Shown here piece after piece: positions 9,012-19,191 of a DNA stretch of 39,295 nucleotides. This DNA comes from Clostridiales bacterium (lineage in GTDB: Bacteria; Bacillota; Clostridia; Lachnospirales; Lachnospiraceae): the NCBI GenBank assembly GCA_012839085.1, contig DUNZ01000038.1, positions 1 through 39,295 on the forward strand, in the 5' to 3' direction. The stretch's first letter is position 1. Each line of letters opens with the position of its first letter. Both the position numbers and the translations under genes were made by a program. The notes below the pieces were generated by a model that was given only the letters and a program-made list of their open reading frames with translations, ran no database searches and was not told the DNA's origin.

Positions 9012-9028
9012 TGAAGAATGGCAAATGA

Positions 9029-9256
9029 TCAGGAAAACAAACCCTTCTTTTCTGTAATGGATACTACTTCAAAACCTGCTTCGGTTACGGCATCCCTTAA
9101 GGTCTGATCTTGTATTTCTTTCGTTAGATTTATAACAGCTCTATTTTTCTTTAGCTCAACCTTTGCCTTTACACCATCGATTGCATTCAATGCCTTTTCA
9201 ACACTAGCCTGACAGTGTTCACAACTCATCCCATGAATCTCTATGATTTTTTTCAT
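9029..9256 (-). CDS. Heavy-metal-associated (HMA) domain protein, CopZ-like chaperone
   Basis: A 75-residue single HMA domain with the metal-binding loop GMSCEHC (C12-x2-C15) and the ferredoxin-like beta-alpha-beta pattern ending in ITEAGFEVV-like sequence (VTEAGFEVVSI). Proteins of this size carry Cu(I) to P-type ATPases or regulators. No copper ATPase or CsoR gene is in the window, so the partner lies elsewhere and other soft metals cannot be excluded. AAGGAGAT lies at good distance from the ATG at 9256. It is a separate unit with a 23 bp tandem repeat in its upstream spacer. Confidence 0.9.
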   Translation of the reverse strand: MKKIIEIHGMSCEHCQASVEKALNAIDGVKAKVELKKNRAVINLTKEIQDQTLRDAVTEAGFEVVSITEKKGLFS

Positions 9257-9302
9257 AATTATCTCCTTTCCAATACTATAAAACCATCTGCATTTTTCTT
9301 GA

Positions 9303-9371
9303 CATTTACTTTACAAAACCTATTCCATTTACATTACAAAACCTATTACATTTACTATACAAAACACATCC
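9303..9371. repeat. 23 bp tandem repeat, three copies
   Basis: Three adjacent 23 bp units (9303-9325, 9326-9348, 9349-9371), each beginning CATTTAC and containing TACAAAACC or TACAAAACA. Differences between copies are few. It occupies half of the 135 bp spacer between dapF and the HMA gene. I see no clear promoter generated by the unit on either strand. Confidence 0.85.
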
Positions 9372-9391
9372 CATAATATACGAAACAATAT

Positions 9392-10228
9392 CTATCCTAA
9401 ATTAATCTCACCATCAAATACTTTAACTGCTGGTCCTTTCATATAGACTAGATTGGCTTCCTCATCATATGTGATTTCCAAATCTCCTCCCAATAAAGAT
9501 ACCGTAACCTGATGATCCGTTAAGCCATTCAAAATACATGCCATTACACTGGCACAGGCACCGGTTCCACAGGCTAGTGTTTCACCAGAGCCCCGTTCCC
9601 ATACACGCATCTTTATTCTATTGCGATCCACTACCTGAACAAATTCCGTATTCACCCTATCTGGAAAGATTTTATGATTTTCAAATAAAGGCCCCAGAGT
9701 TTCCATAGGTATGGTATCGGTATCCTCTACAAAGACTACTCCATGGGGATTGCCCATAGATAGGCATGTAATCTCATAGGTATTTCCAGCTATTTCGATA
9801 GGTTCAGCAATCATTTCTTCCCGATCCGTAATCACGGGAATTTCCCTTGCTTTCATTATGGGACTTCCCATATTCACAGTAACATATGACACTTCACCAT
9901 TCTCGATGGTTAGGTCTAACTCTTTAATTCCAGCTAAGGTTTCTATCTTAAGCTTCCTTTTCTTAGTAAGTCCCTTGTCATAAACAAATTTAGCCACACA
10001 TCGAATTCCATTTCCACACATCTTTGCCCTAGAGCCATCATTATTATAGATATCCATCATAAAATCCGCTTTTTCAGAAGGCCTAATCAGGATTAATCCA
10101 TCCGAACCGATACCAAAATGTCGATCGCTTACCTTTCGAGCCGTTTCAGGAATATTTTCAATTAAGGTTTTGGTACAGTCCACATAAATATAATCATTAC
10201 CACAACCCTGCATTTTCGTGAATTTCAT
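9392..10228 (-). CDS. dapF: Diaminopimelate epimerase
   Basis: Converts LL- to meso-diaminopimelate for lysine and peptidoglycan synthesis. Both catalytic cysteines are present: Cys71 in MCGNGIRC and Cys220 in ACGTGAC. The substrate-binding segments KMQGCGNDYIYVD, GIGSDGLI, NNDGSRA, MGNPHGVVFV and ERGSGET are also intact. The open frame begins at 10255, but the ATG at 10228 is chosen: it has AAGGAGG 8 nt upstream and yields 278 residues starting MKFTKMQGCGND, as in the family. Own promoter upstream; likely a single-gene unit. Confidence 0.97.
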   Translation of the reverse strand: MKFTKMQGCGNDYIYVDCTKTLIENIPETARKVSDRHFGIGSDGLILIRPSEKADFMMDIYNNDGSRAKMCGNGIRCVAKFVYDKGLTKKRKLKIETLAGIKELDLTIENGEVSYVTVNMGSPIMKAREIPVITDREEMIAEPIEIAGNTYEITCLSMGNPHGVVFVEDTDTIPMETLGPLFENHKIFPDRVNTEFVQVVDRNRIKMRVWERGSGETLACGTGACASVMACILNGLTDHQVTVSLLGGDLEITYDEEANLVYMKGPAVKVFDGEINLG

Positions 10229-10283
10229 AGGATGAACCTCCTTAAATCCTATCATTGGTCATAAGTTTTTCTAATTTTAGTTT

Positions 10284-10312
10284 ATTATAGCAAACATAAT
10301 ATTGTAGGTAAA
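10284..10312 (-). promoter_or_regulatory. Predicted dapF promoter
   Basis: Minus strand TTTACC (complement of 10307-10312), 17 bp spacer and perfect TATAAT (complement of 10284-10289), about 60 bp upstream of the dapF ATG. Confidence 0.6.
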
Positions 10313-10362
10313 GCTATGTTTTGTGTTGGATTTTTATGATTTATGCAAATTTTAGTTTTTAA

Positions 10363-10391
10363 TTGTCTTTTGTCTAATTTCATTGTATACT
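10363..10391 (+). promoter_or_regulatory. Predicted promoter of the YcgR-like gene, with leader hairpin
   Basis: TTGTCT (10363-10368), 17 bp spacer, TATACT (10386-10391). The start would be about 75 nt before the gene. The leader contains a small hairpin, ATAGGTA (10404-10410) / TACCTAT (10415-10421) with a TTTT loop, directly at the predicted transcription start; it could be an operator or a 5' stabilising stem. Confidence 0.55.
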
Positions 10392-10472
10392 ATATACAAT
10401 AAAATAGGTATTTTTACCTATTGTTTAACGTAACTTGGGTAAGTTTCTTCCTAATATAAAGGAGGTGTTACT

Positions 10473-11120
10473 ATGCAAATAGATGAAATCGCTCCTGGAG
10501 CTAATATCGAGATCGAAGTGAAATGTGCTGGTCAAACCATGTCCTTTGAAAGCAAGATAGAAAATATTATTAATAATTCCGTTTTAATTAATACAATAAA
10601 AATGAATGATCAAACCATTGGTTTTTCAGACAACTGCCAAATCAACTTCCTGTACAAAGACAATGGAAAAGTTTACTCCTGGGATGATATCCTAATAAAA
10701 TTAGTGAGATATGGCGGAAAGATTTATCATATGATAGACCTGTTCGGTGAAGGCAAGCCCTATAATCGGAGGGATTCATATCGGATTTATATTGGTGAAG
10801 ATATGCCCTTATATATTAATTCCCCCTCAGGACCTACAGCGATTTCGGTACTAGTAAAGGATATTAGTGAAACAGGCGTGGGTTTTATAACCAGTGAGGA
10901 AATTGATATCAATCGAACCGTGAGGCTGAAAGTAAAAGATGGTCACATGAACTTAAGCCTATCTGGTATTATTGTAAGGAGAGAATTCCTAGAACATCTT
11001 AACTCTTTTATATACGGATGCAAATTTATTGAAAAGAACAATATATTAGGTAGGTATATAGCCAAGAAGCAAACTGAGATGCTCCGAAAACAAGGAGGTA
11101 TAAGAACGATCCGGCGTTGA
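10473..11120 (+). CDS. YcgR-like two-domain PilZ protein (flagellar brake type)
   Basis: A 215-residue protein with an N-terminal beta-rich YcgR-N-like domain (about 1-95) and a C-terminal PilZ domain (about 97-205). The PilZ motifs are NRRDSYR (R100-x3-R104) and DISETGVGF (D130-x-S132-x2-G135), then YGCKFIE. This architecture in YcgR/MotI/DgrA proteins binds the flagellar stator or rotor when loaded with c-di-GMP and slows swimming. That role here is inferred from the family. GGAGGTG lies 5-6 nt before the ATG. It has its own promoter and a very strong terminator, so it is monocistronic. It is the second PilZ protein in the window. Confidence 0.88.
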   Translation: MQIDEIAPGANIEIEVKCAGQTMSFESKIENIINNSVLINTIKMNDQTIGFSDNCQINFLYKDNGKVYSWDDILIKLVRYGGKIYHMIDLFGEGKPYNRRDSYRIYIGEDMPLYINSPSGPTAISVLVKDISETGVGFITSEEIDINRTVRLKVKDGHMNLSLSGIIVRREFLEHLNSFIYGCKFIEKNNILGRYIAKKQTEMLRKQGGIRTIRR

Positions 11121-11202
11121 TTTCGTTGATTTAAAAGCTATTTTTCTTAAGACTATAAAGCAAATCCTAGCTGACTGGCTTGGTGAAAATAAGACAGTAC
11201 AT

Positions 11203-11253
11203 AACAGTGGCTGTGGCACAGGAATTTTAATCCCTAGTGCCACAGCCACTGTT
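11203..11253. terminator. Bidirectional terminator hairpin (17 bp stem)
   Basis: Perfect inverted repeat AACAGTGGCTGTGGCAC (11203-11219) / GTGCCACAGCCACTGTT (11237-11253), with a further short AGG/CCT pairing inside the loop. It sits between the converging YcgR-like and arabinofuranosidase genes. The tail toward the plus strand is TTATTTAT; there is no long T run on the minus strand. Confidence 0.85.
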
Positions 11254-11275
11254 TATTTATGATTAATCAATGGAA

Positions 11276-13664
<2,389 letters not shown>

Positions 13665-13729
13665 TAGGAAAAAGCTAAAACATATTCTTATAATTATTAA
13701 TCTAGCCCAATTTGTATTTATTATACCTT

Positions 13730-15322
13730 CTAATTCTTTCCAAATTCAGATAGTAGTAACCCTTTATTTCGATCCAAGGCTGTTTGAATACTCCAACGAT
13801 TTACAAATAATAAAAGTGGTCTTCCTTTTAAATCCTTAATCTTCTTGGTATCGGATGATACCGAAATCGCACTTATGTCGATATCCTCATTCTCAATCCA
13901 GCGGATGTATTCATATGGAAGTGTTTCTAGGCGAATCTCTACACCATATTCGGATTCCAAACGGAATTTTAAAACATCAAACTGAAGTGTACCAACTACT
14001 CCAACGATGATCTCTTCCATACCAGTATTAAATTCCTGGAAAATCTGGATTGCACCTTCTTGAGCTATCTGGTTAATCCCCTTAATAAATTGTTTTCTTT
14101 TCATGGTGTCTACTTGACGCACCTTAGCAAAATGTTCCGGTGAAAAAGTAGGTATTCCCTTATAGGTAAACTTCTTATCTGTGCTACTTAAAGTATCTCC
14201 GATAGAAAAGATGCCAGGATCAAAAACACCAATGATATCACCGGCATAAGCTTCTTCCACAATTTTTCTTTCCTGAGCCATAAGCTGCTGGGGCTGGGAT
14301 AGTTTTGTCTTTCGCTTCCCTTGTATATGGAATACTTCCATACCTGCTGTAAATTTACCCGAACAAATTCTCATAAAGGCAATTCGATCCCGATGAGCCT
14401 TATTCATATTTGCTTGTATTTTAAATACGAAAGCGGAAAAATCATTTTCCACTGGATCAATCAATCCCTCAGATGACATTCTAGGCAAGGGTGGTGTGGT
14501 CATAGCTAGGAAATGTTTTAAAAATATTTCCACTCCAAAATTAGTTAGAGCAGACCCAAAAAATACCGGTGTTAATTTCCCTTTTAAAACCATTTCCAAA
14601 TCAAATTCACTACTAGCGCCGTCAAGAAGTTCGACCTCTTCAGTTAGTCTTTTATGATTATCCTTTCCTATTAATGTATCAAGGCTGGGATCTCCCAAAT
14701 CCACTTCTATGGTATCCACGGTTTTTTGGCCATTGTTTGCTGCAAAAAAACGATTAATGTGCTGCGATGTTCGATCGTATACTCCTTTGAAATTCTTACC
14801 GGAACCAATGGGCCAGTTGATTGGATAGGTATTAATTCCAAGGACGGTTTCGATTTCATCTAAAAGCTCAAAGGTGTCCTTGGCTTCTCGATCCAGCTTA
14901 TTTATAAAAGTAAATATGGGAATATGGCGCATAGTACAAACTTTAAATAGTTTAATTGTCTGTGCTTCCACACCCTTGGACGCATCGATTACCATTACTG
15001 CTGAGTCCGCTGCCATTAAGGTACGATAGGTATCCTCGGAGAAGTCTTGATGTCCAGGAGTATCCAATATATTAATGCAGTATCCGTCATATTCAAATTG
15101 CATTACCGATGAAGTTACAGAAATACCACGTTGTTTTTCAATCTCCATCCAGTCCGATACGGCATGTTTGGCTGTCTTTTTTGCTTTTACTGAACCTGCT
15201 AAATTAATGGCACCACCATAGAGAAGAAGTTTTTCCGTCAAGGTCGTCTTTCCTGCATCTGGGTGGGATATAATTGCAAAAGTTCGTCTTCTTTTTATTT
15301 CATTCACTTGATTTTTATCCAA
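13730..15322 (-). CDS. prfC: Peptide chain release factor 3
   Basis: Translational GTPase that recycles RF1/RF2 after termination. GTPase motifs in order: SHPDAGKTTLTEK (P-loop), RGISVTSS (switch I), DTPGHQDFSEDT (switch II), NKLDR (base recognition). The RF3-specific segment follows, with SDWMEIEKQRGIS and the domain II/III sequences GVVGTLQFDVLKFRLE and YGVEIRLE. 530 residues, full family length. The start is a TTG at 15322 with GGAGG 8 nt upstream; no ATG lies in a better position. Promoter immediately upstream (TTGACA-16-TATAAG). No terminator was recognised in the 65 bp before the converging AraC gene. Confidence 0.97.
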   Translation of the reverse strand: MDKNQVNEIKRRRTFAIISHPDAGKTTLTEKLLLYGGAINLAGSVKAKKTAKHAVSDWMEIEKQRGISVTSSVMQFEYDGYCINILDTPGHQDFSEDTYRTLMAADSAVMVIDASKGVEAQTIKLFKVCTMRHIPIFTFINKLDREAKDTFELLDEIETVLGINTYPINWPIGSGKNFKGVYDRTSQHINRFFAANNGQKTVDTIEVDLGDPSLDTLIGKDNHKRLTEEVELLDGASSEFDLEMVLKGKLTPVFFGSALTNFGVEIFLKHFLAMTTPPLPRMSSEGLIDPVENDFSAFVFKIQANMNKAHRDRIAFMRICSGKFTAGMEVFHIQGKRKTKLSQPQQLMAQERKIVEEAYAGDIIGVFDPGIFSIGDTLSSTDKKFTYKGIPTFSPEHFAKVRQVDTMKRKQFIKGINQIAQEGAIQIFQEFNTGMEEIIVGVVGTLQFDVLKFRLESEYGVEIRLETLPYEYIRWIENEDIDISAISVSSDTKKIKDLKGRPLLLFVNRWSIQTALDRNKGLLLSEFGKN

Positions 15323-15358
15323 AATAAAGCCTCCATATAATTAGTAAAAACAATTTAT

Positions 15359-15386
15359 CTTATAATAGGATGTGGAATTTTGTCAA
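15359..15386 (-). promoter_or_regulatory. Predicted prfC promoter
   Basis: Minus strand TTGACA (complement of 15381-15386), 16 bp spacer, TATAAG (complement of 15359-15364), about 30 nt from the TTG start. It lies directly behind the stop codon of the Old Yellow Enzyme remnant. Confidence 0.65.
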
Positions 15387-15397
15387 GTAAATTATCC

Positions 15398-15544
15398 CTA
15401 AAAAAATACATTTTTATAATGAATATCGTGCCAGTCATTGGCATAGCCCTCCTGATCTGCCTGATCCATATTCATGGGTACCATAACAAGATAGATTTTT
15501 AGCTCTAAATTCTTAAATGAGAAACTTGAAAATAATTTCGACAT
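15398..15544 (-). pseudogene. N-terminal remnant of an NADH:flavin oxidoreductase (Old Yellow Enzyme family)
   Basis: A 48-codon frame with an excellent start (AAGGAGAT, 6 nt, ATG) reads MSKLFSSFSFKNLELK, then VMVPMNM, then EGYANDWHDIHY before a TAG. This follows the N-terminus of Old Yellow Enzymes such as YqjM/NamA, where the usual pattern is LFSPF-x-KNLELKNRIVMPPMCMYSA followed by NDWH-x-x-HY-x-R. Family members run about 340 residues; here homology ends after about 43. The FMN-site Asn-Arg of LKNRIV is IleTyr, and the redox-tuning Cys of PMCMY is Asn. The fragment is therefore both truncated and decayed. The recognition is by pattern; no search was run. The next 12 bp lead straight into the prfC promoter, so the rest of the gene has been deleted. 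Confidence 0.65.
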
Positions 15545-15589
15545 CAATGATCTCCTTCCTATTATTAAATATTACCTAAATTTGTCCTT

Positions 15590-15736
15590 TCATGTACTAT
15601 CATAATCCTCTTGTAGTATCCTCTTGTAAATGACCTCTTTTATTCTGTCGAATTTAAATATTATCTTTTCATAAACTTTCTTAAAAATAGGTAAAAACCA
15701 ACCAGTGACTTTGGTCAAAAACATAACCACAAGCAT
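15590..15736 (-). CDS. Possible 48-residue small protein, unknown
   Basis: ATG at 15736 with GGAG 8 nt upstream, running to TGA at 15590. The product has a hydrophobic start (LVVMFLTKVTGWFLPIF) and a basic, amphipathic helical remainder (KKVYEKIIFKFDRIKEVIYK). I do not recognise it. It ends 45 bp before the start of the Old Yellow Enzyme remnant on the same strand, so it may be part of the same decayed locus. Chance is a real possibility in AT-rich DNA. Confidence 0.25.
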   Translation of the reverse strand: MLVVMFLTKVTGWFLPIFKKVYEKIIFKFDRIKEVIYKRILQEDYDST

Positions 15737-15894
15737 CCAATAGACTCCATGATGTTTGTAAAATAGGGTGTAATTTATGCAAAATCAGTAGTAAAAGATA
15801 GAAAAAATCTCTTACTAGTGGTCTTGTTGTATTTTTCCATCTATCGTAAATTTGTTACATATTGTGCATTGCACGGACATTTGTATTTTATATC

Positions 15895-15923
15895 TTGACA
15901 TAATTACCAAAATGTACTATTCT
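15895..15923 (+). promoter_or_regulatory. Distal candidate promoter of the opp operon
   Basis: Perfect TTGACA (15895-15900), 17 bp spacer containing ACCAAAAT, weak -10 TATTCT (15918-15923). It lies about 285 bp upstream of oppB in a long AT-rich spacer that otherwise shows no gene on this strand. An inverted pair ATTACCAA (15903-15910) / TTGGTAAT (15957-15964) overlaps its spacer and could be an operator. Confidence 0.45.
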
Positions 15924-16045
15924 TTTAAGCATAGTATATAAATTTTTATACAAAAGTTGGTAATAAATTATAAATATACATTTTCATGACTTAATTTGCA
16001 CAAAGATGAGCATAACAATGGCTAAATCGAAATGCAATTTTTTTA

Positions 16046-16074
16046 TTGACTTCATGTACCAAAATTTATATATT
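16046..16074 (+). promoter_or_regulatory. Proximal candidate promoter of the opp operon
   Basis: TTGACT (16046-16051), 17 bp spacer also containing ACCAAAAT, TATATT (16069-16074), followed by further TATACTA sequence. It would give a leader of about 128 nt before oppB. Sequence around it resembles the distal promoter with one inserted base, suggesting a duplication or two copies of one control site. Confidence 0.55.
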
Positions 16075-16208
16075 ATACTATATTATTCCTAGATAATTCA
16101 CATATTCCCCAATACCAAACAATTTGAAAGTCTATATTTTTCAGTTGTTTCAGGCTTTCTGTGATTTATCTTAAAGACATCAAAAGAAAGTAAAAGGTAG
16201 GTTATTTT

Positions 16209-17138
16209 ATGGTCAAGTACATACTAAAAAGAATAGGTGCAGCATTATTTACAATCTTTATCGCCTCAGCAATTACATTTATAATTATGAATTTAGTACC
16301 AGGTGATCCATTCATGAGCGAAAAGGCTCCCAGTGAAGCTGTTCTGAAGTCTCTCTACGCGAAATATGGACTGGATAAACCATTAATTATTCAATTTAAA
16401 AACTACATGTTAAACCTGTTACGGGGAGAATTTGGTGTAAGCTATGCTCTTCAAAGAAACAGGGCTATCAAAGATATCATTCTTGAATCATTCCCTATCT
16501 CAGCTAAGCTAGGTGCTATGGCCATAGCTGTGGCTGTTATTACTGGTATCCCCTTGGGTTGTATCGCTGCTCTTAAGCGAAATAAACTTGCGGATAATGT
16601 TATTCGTATCCTATCTACCCTGGGTATTTCTATGCCAGGATTTGTGGTTGCTACTACAGCAATGATTATCTTTTCAGTAAAATTAAAAGTTCTTCCTACC
16701 TATGGGTTAAAATCCGCTTCTAGTTATGTTTTACCAGTATTAACATTGAGCTTTTATCCCATGTGCTACATAGCAAGATTAATGCGTTCCAGTATGCTAG
16801 AAGCTTTTAGTCAGGATTATATAAGAACGGCAAGAGCGAAAGGAATGAGTAATTTTATTATTACATTTAAACATGCTCTTAGAAATTCACTAATTCCTGT
16901 AATCACCTATCTGGGACCCCTGGTAGGATATGTTATGACCGGAAGCTTTGTCGTGGAACAAGTATTCAATATACCAGGTCTAGGAAGATATTTTGTTAAA
17001 GCAATTAATGCAAGAGATTATATGGTTATCATGGGAACTACCATTTTCCTAGCCACATTTATTATTATAATGAATCTGGTTTGCGACTTATTATATAAAC
17101 TCGTTGACCCAAGGATAAAACTAGGCGAAGAGAATTAG
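16209..17138 (+). CDS. oppB: Oligopeptide ABC transporter permease OppB
   Basis: First permease of a peptide importer, 309 residues with six predicted membrane helices. The N-terminal pattern YILKRIGAALFTIFIASAITFIIMNLVPGDPF is that of DppB/OppB. The cytosolic EAA loop, DYIRTARAKGMSNFIITFKHAL, contacts the ATPases OppD/OppF. The C-terminus GSFVVEQVFNIPGLGRYFVKAI and LVDPRIK is typical. First gene of oppBCDFA, preceded by a long spacer with two candidate promoters. Confidence 0.95.
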   Translation: MVKYILKRIGAALFTIFIASAITFIIMNLVPGDPFMSEKAPSEAVLKSLYAKYGLDKPLIIQFKNYMLNLLRGEFGVSYALQRNRAIKDIILESFPISAKLGAMAIAVAVITGIPLGCIAALKRNKLADNVIRILSTLGISMPGFVVATTAMIIFSVKLKVLPTYGLKSASSYVLPVLTLSFYPMCYIARLMRSSMLEAFSQDYIRTARAKGMSNFIITFKHALRNSLIPVITYLGPLVGYVMTGSFVVEQVFNIPGLGRYFVKAINARDYMVIMGTTIFLATFIIIMNLVCDLLYKLVDPRIKLGEEN

Positions 17139-17149
17139 GAGGATACATA

Positions 17150-18163
17150 ATGATGTCAGAAAGCTTAAAGAAGAAATTAAGTCTGCAAATTGATGTATCC
17201 GCGGATGATTTTAAACCAGCGGATAAACAGGAGCAGTTAGATTTAATACAGTTTACAAAGAATACTAGTTACTGGAAGGATGCATGGAGAAGATTAAAAA
17301 AGAACAAAATCGCCATGATCGCTTTGTGCGTAATTATATTGTTTATTTTATTTGCCTTTGTGGGACCACTGCTCTCACCATACACATATGATCAACAAAT
17401 CAGAGGGGATGAAAACATGGCTCCTTGTTGGAAACATCCCTTTGGTACCGATCTACATGGTCGAGATTTATTAGTCCGCGTTATGATAGGATCTAGAATT
17501 TCTTTGATTATCGGTATCGGTGCTGCCTTAATCGTATTGGTGATTGGCTCACTCTACGGAGCAATTTCAGGTTTGTTCGGCGGAATTGTCGACAATATTA
17601 TGATGAGAATTGTAGAAATTATTTATTCTGTACCTGATATATTAATTGTTATTTTATTATCTATCGTTTTAAAAGATCCTTTAAAGAAGGCATTTGATAC
17701 CGGTGGTGCTCTAGGTGGTTTGCAAAAACTAGGACCTGGGATCGTGGCTATTTTTATCGTTTACGGTATGTTGTACTGGGTAGGTATGGCAAGAATAGTC
17801 AGAGGGCAAGTACTTCAATTGAAAGAAATGGAATATGTGAATGCTGCTACTGCCTTAGGTGCAAAAAAAAGCAGATTGATTAGAAAGCATTTATTACCTA
17901 ACTGTGTAGGAACCTTAATTGTAACTACCATGTTACAAATTCCTTCTGCTATTTTTACTGAAGCATTCTTGAGTTTCTTAGGTTTGGGTGTTTCCGCTCC
18001 AATGGCCAGTCTTGGAAGTTTAGCATCCGATGCATTAGACGGTATTCAATCCTATCCTTACCGCCTCTTGTTTCCAGCGATAGCGATTAGCATAATTATT
18101 TTGGCGTTTAATTTATTTGGTGATGGGCTTCGGGATGCCTTGGATCCAAAACTAAAGAAGTAA
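17150..18163 (+). CDS. oppC: Oligopeptide ABC transporter permease OppC
   Basis: Second permease, 337 residues. It has a cytosolic N-terminal extension of about 45 residues before the first helix, and the OppC signatures HPFGTDLHGRDLLVRVMIGSRISL and the EAA loop EYVNAATALGAKKSRLIRKHLLPN. The C-terminal NLFGDGLRDALDPKLK is standard. It starts 11 bp after oppB with an AGGAGG site overlapping the oppB stop region. ATG codons at 17150 and 17153 are both possible. Confidence 0.95.
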   Translation: MMSESLKKKLSLQIDVSADDFKPADKQEQLDLIQFTKNTSYWKDAWRRLKKNKIAMIALCVIILFILFAFVGPLLSPYTYDQQIRGDENMAPCWKHPFGTDLHGRDLLVRVMIGSRISLIIGIGAALIVLVIGSLYGAISGLFGGIVDNIMMRIVEIIYSVPDILIVILLSIVLKDPLKKAFDTGGALGGLQKLGPGIVAIFIVYGMLYWVGMARIVRGQVLQLKEMEYVNAATALGAKKSRLIRKHLLPNCVGTLIVTTMLQIPSAIFTEAFLSFLGLGVSAPMASLGSLASDALDGIQSYPYRLLFPAIAISIIILAFNLFGDGLRDALDPKLKK

Positions 18164-18174
18164 GGAGTGGAAAT

Positions 18175-19191
18175 ATGGCTGAAAATATCAATGAAAATCT
18201 ATTGGAAGTAAAGGATTTACATGTATCCTTTTTTACATATGCAGGAGAAGTTAAGGCCGTTAGAGGTGTCTCCTATAACTTAAAACCAGGAGAGGTACTG
18301 GGTATCGTGGGTGAATCCGGTAGTGGAAAATCTGTTTCCTCTTATGGGCTTATGGGTATTATTCCAGAACCAGGTAAAGTAATTGGTGGTAGTATCCTTT
18401 TTGATGGTCAAGAAATTACAGAACTAAGCGAACAAGAGTTATTAAAAATAAGAGGAAGAGATATCGGTATGATCTTCCAAGATCCTATGACCTCATTAAA
18501 CCCTGTTTATACTGTTGGTAACCAAATTGATGAAACCTTAAGAAAACATACCGATTTGGATAAAGAACAAAGAAAAGAACGAATGATTGAGTTATTTACA
18601 TTAGTTGGTATTAACCAACCGGAAAAAAGAATCAATCAATATCCTCATGAATTCTCCGGTGGTATGAGACAAAGAGTAATGATTGCCATGGCTCTTGCCT
18701 GCAATCCCAAGTTATTGATTGCAGATGAACCAACCACGGCTTTGGATGTTACCATCCAAGCACAAATCTTAGAATTAATGAAAGAATTAAAAAATAAGAT
18801 TAACATGAGTATCATCTTTATTACTCATGATTTAGGTGTTATCGCAGATATCTGCGATAGAGTGGCAGTTATGTATGCCGGAAACATTGTTGAAACTGGA
18901 ACCATTGATGAAATTTTCTATTCACCGAAACATCCTTATACTTGGGGATTATTAAAATCCATACCAAAGTTAAATACAGAGGAACATGAAAGATTAATTC
19001 CAATCGAAGGAAATCCAGTGGATTTGATTAATCCACCAAAGGGATGTGCCTTTGCACCAAGATGCAAACATTGTATGAAAATTTGTTTAAACAATGTACC
19101 TCCTGTTTATCAAGTATCTGAAGGACACAAAACTCTTTGTTGGTTAGCCATTAAAGAGGAGTATGAAAAGGAGGCTACAAACAATGGATAA
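18175..19191 (+). CDS. oppD: Oligopeptide ABC transporter ATPase OppD
   Basis: ATP-binding subunit with Walker [10 protein letters not shown]-loop [11 protein letters not shown], signature FSGGMRQRV, Walker [13 protein letters not shown] and the switch His in FITHDLG. The C-terminal oligopeptide-transporter domain has the cysteine cluster [15 protein letters not shown], as in ATPases that bind an iron-sulfur cluster in this family. 338 residues. Starts 11 bp after oppC and overlaps oppF by 8 bp. Confidence 0.96.
   Translation: MAENINENLLEVKDLHVSFFTYAGEVKAVRGVSYNLKPGEVLGIVGESGSGKSVSSYGLMGIIPEPGKVIGGSILFDGQEITELSEQELLKIRGRDIGMIFQDPMTSLNPVYTVGNQIDETLRKHTDLDKEQRKERMIELFTLVGINQPEKRINQYPHEFSGGMRQRVMIAMALACNPKLLIADEPTTALDVTIQAQILELMKELKNKINMSIIFITHDLGVIADICDRVAVMYAGNIVETGTIDEIFYSPKHPYTWGLLKSIPKLNTEEHERLIPIEGNPVDLINPPKGCAFAPRCKHCMKICLNNVPPVYQVSEGHKTLCWLAIKEEYEKEATNNG

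Noticed and set aside
11046-11249. Minus-strand ORF across the end of the YcgR-like gene and its terminator
   Set aside because: It overlaps a clear PilZ coding end and a 17 bp terminator stem and has no ribosome binding site.
13665-13729. Terminator between the converging AraC and prfC genes
   Set aside because: I found no stem longer than a few base pairs in this 65 bp spacer.
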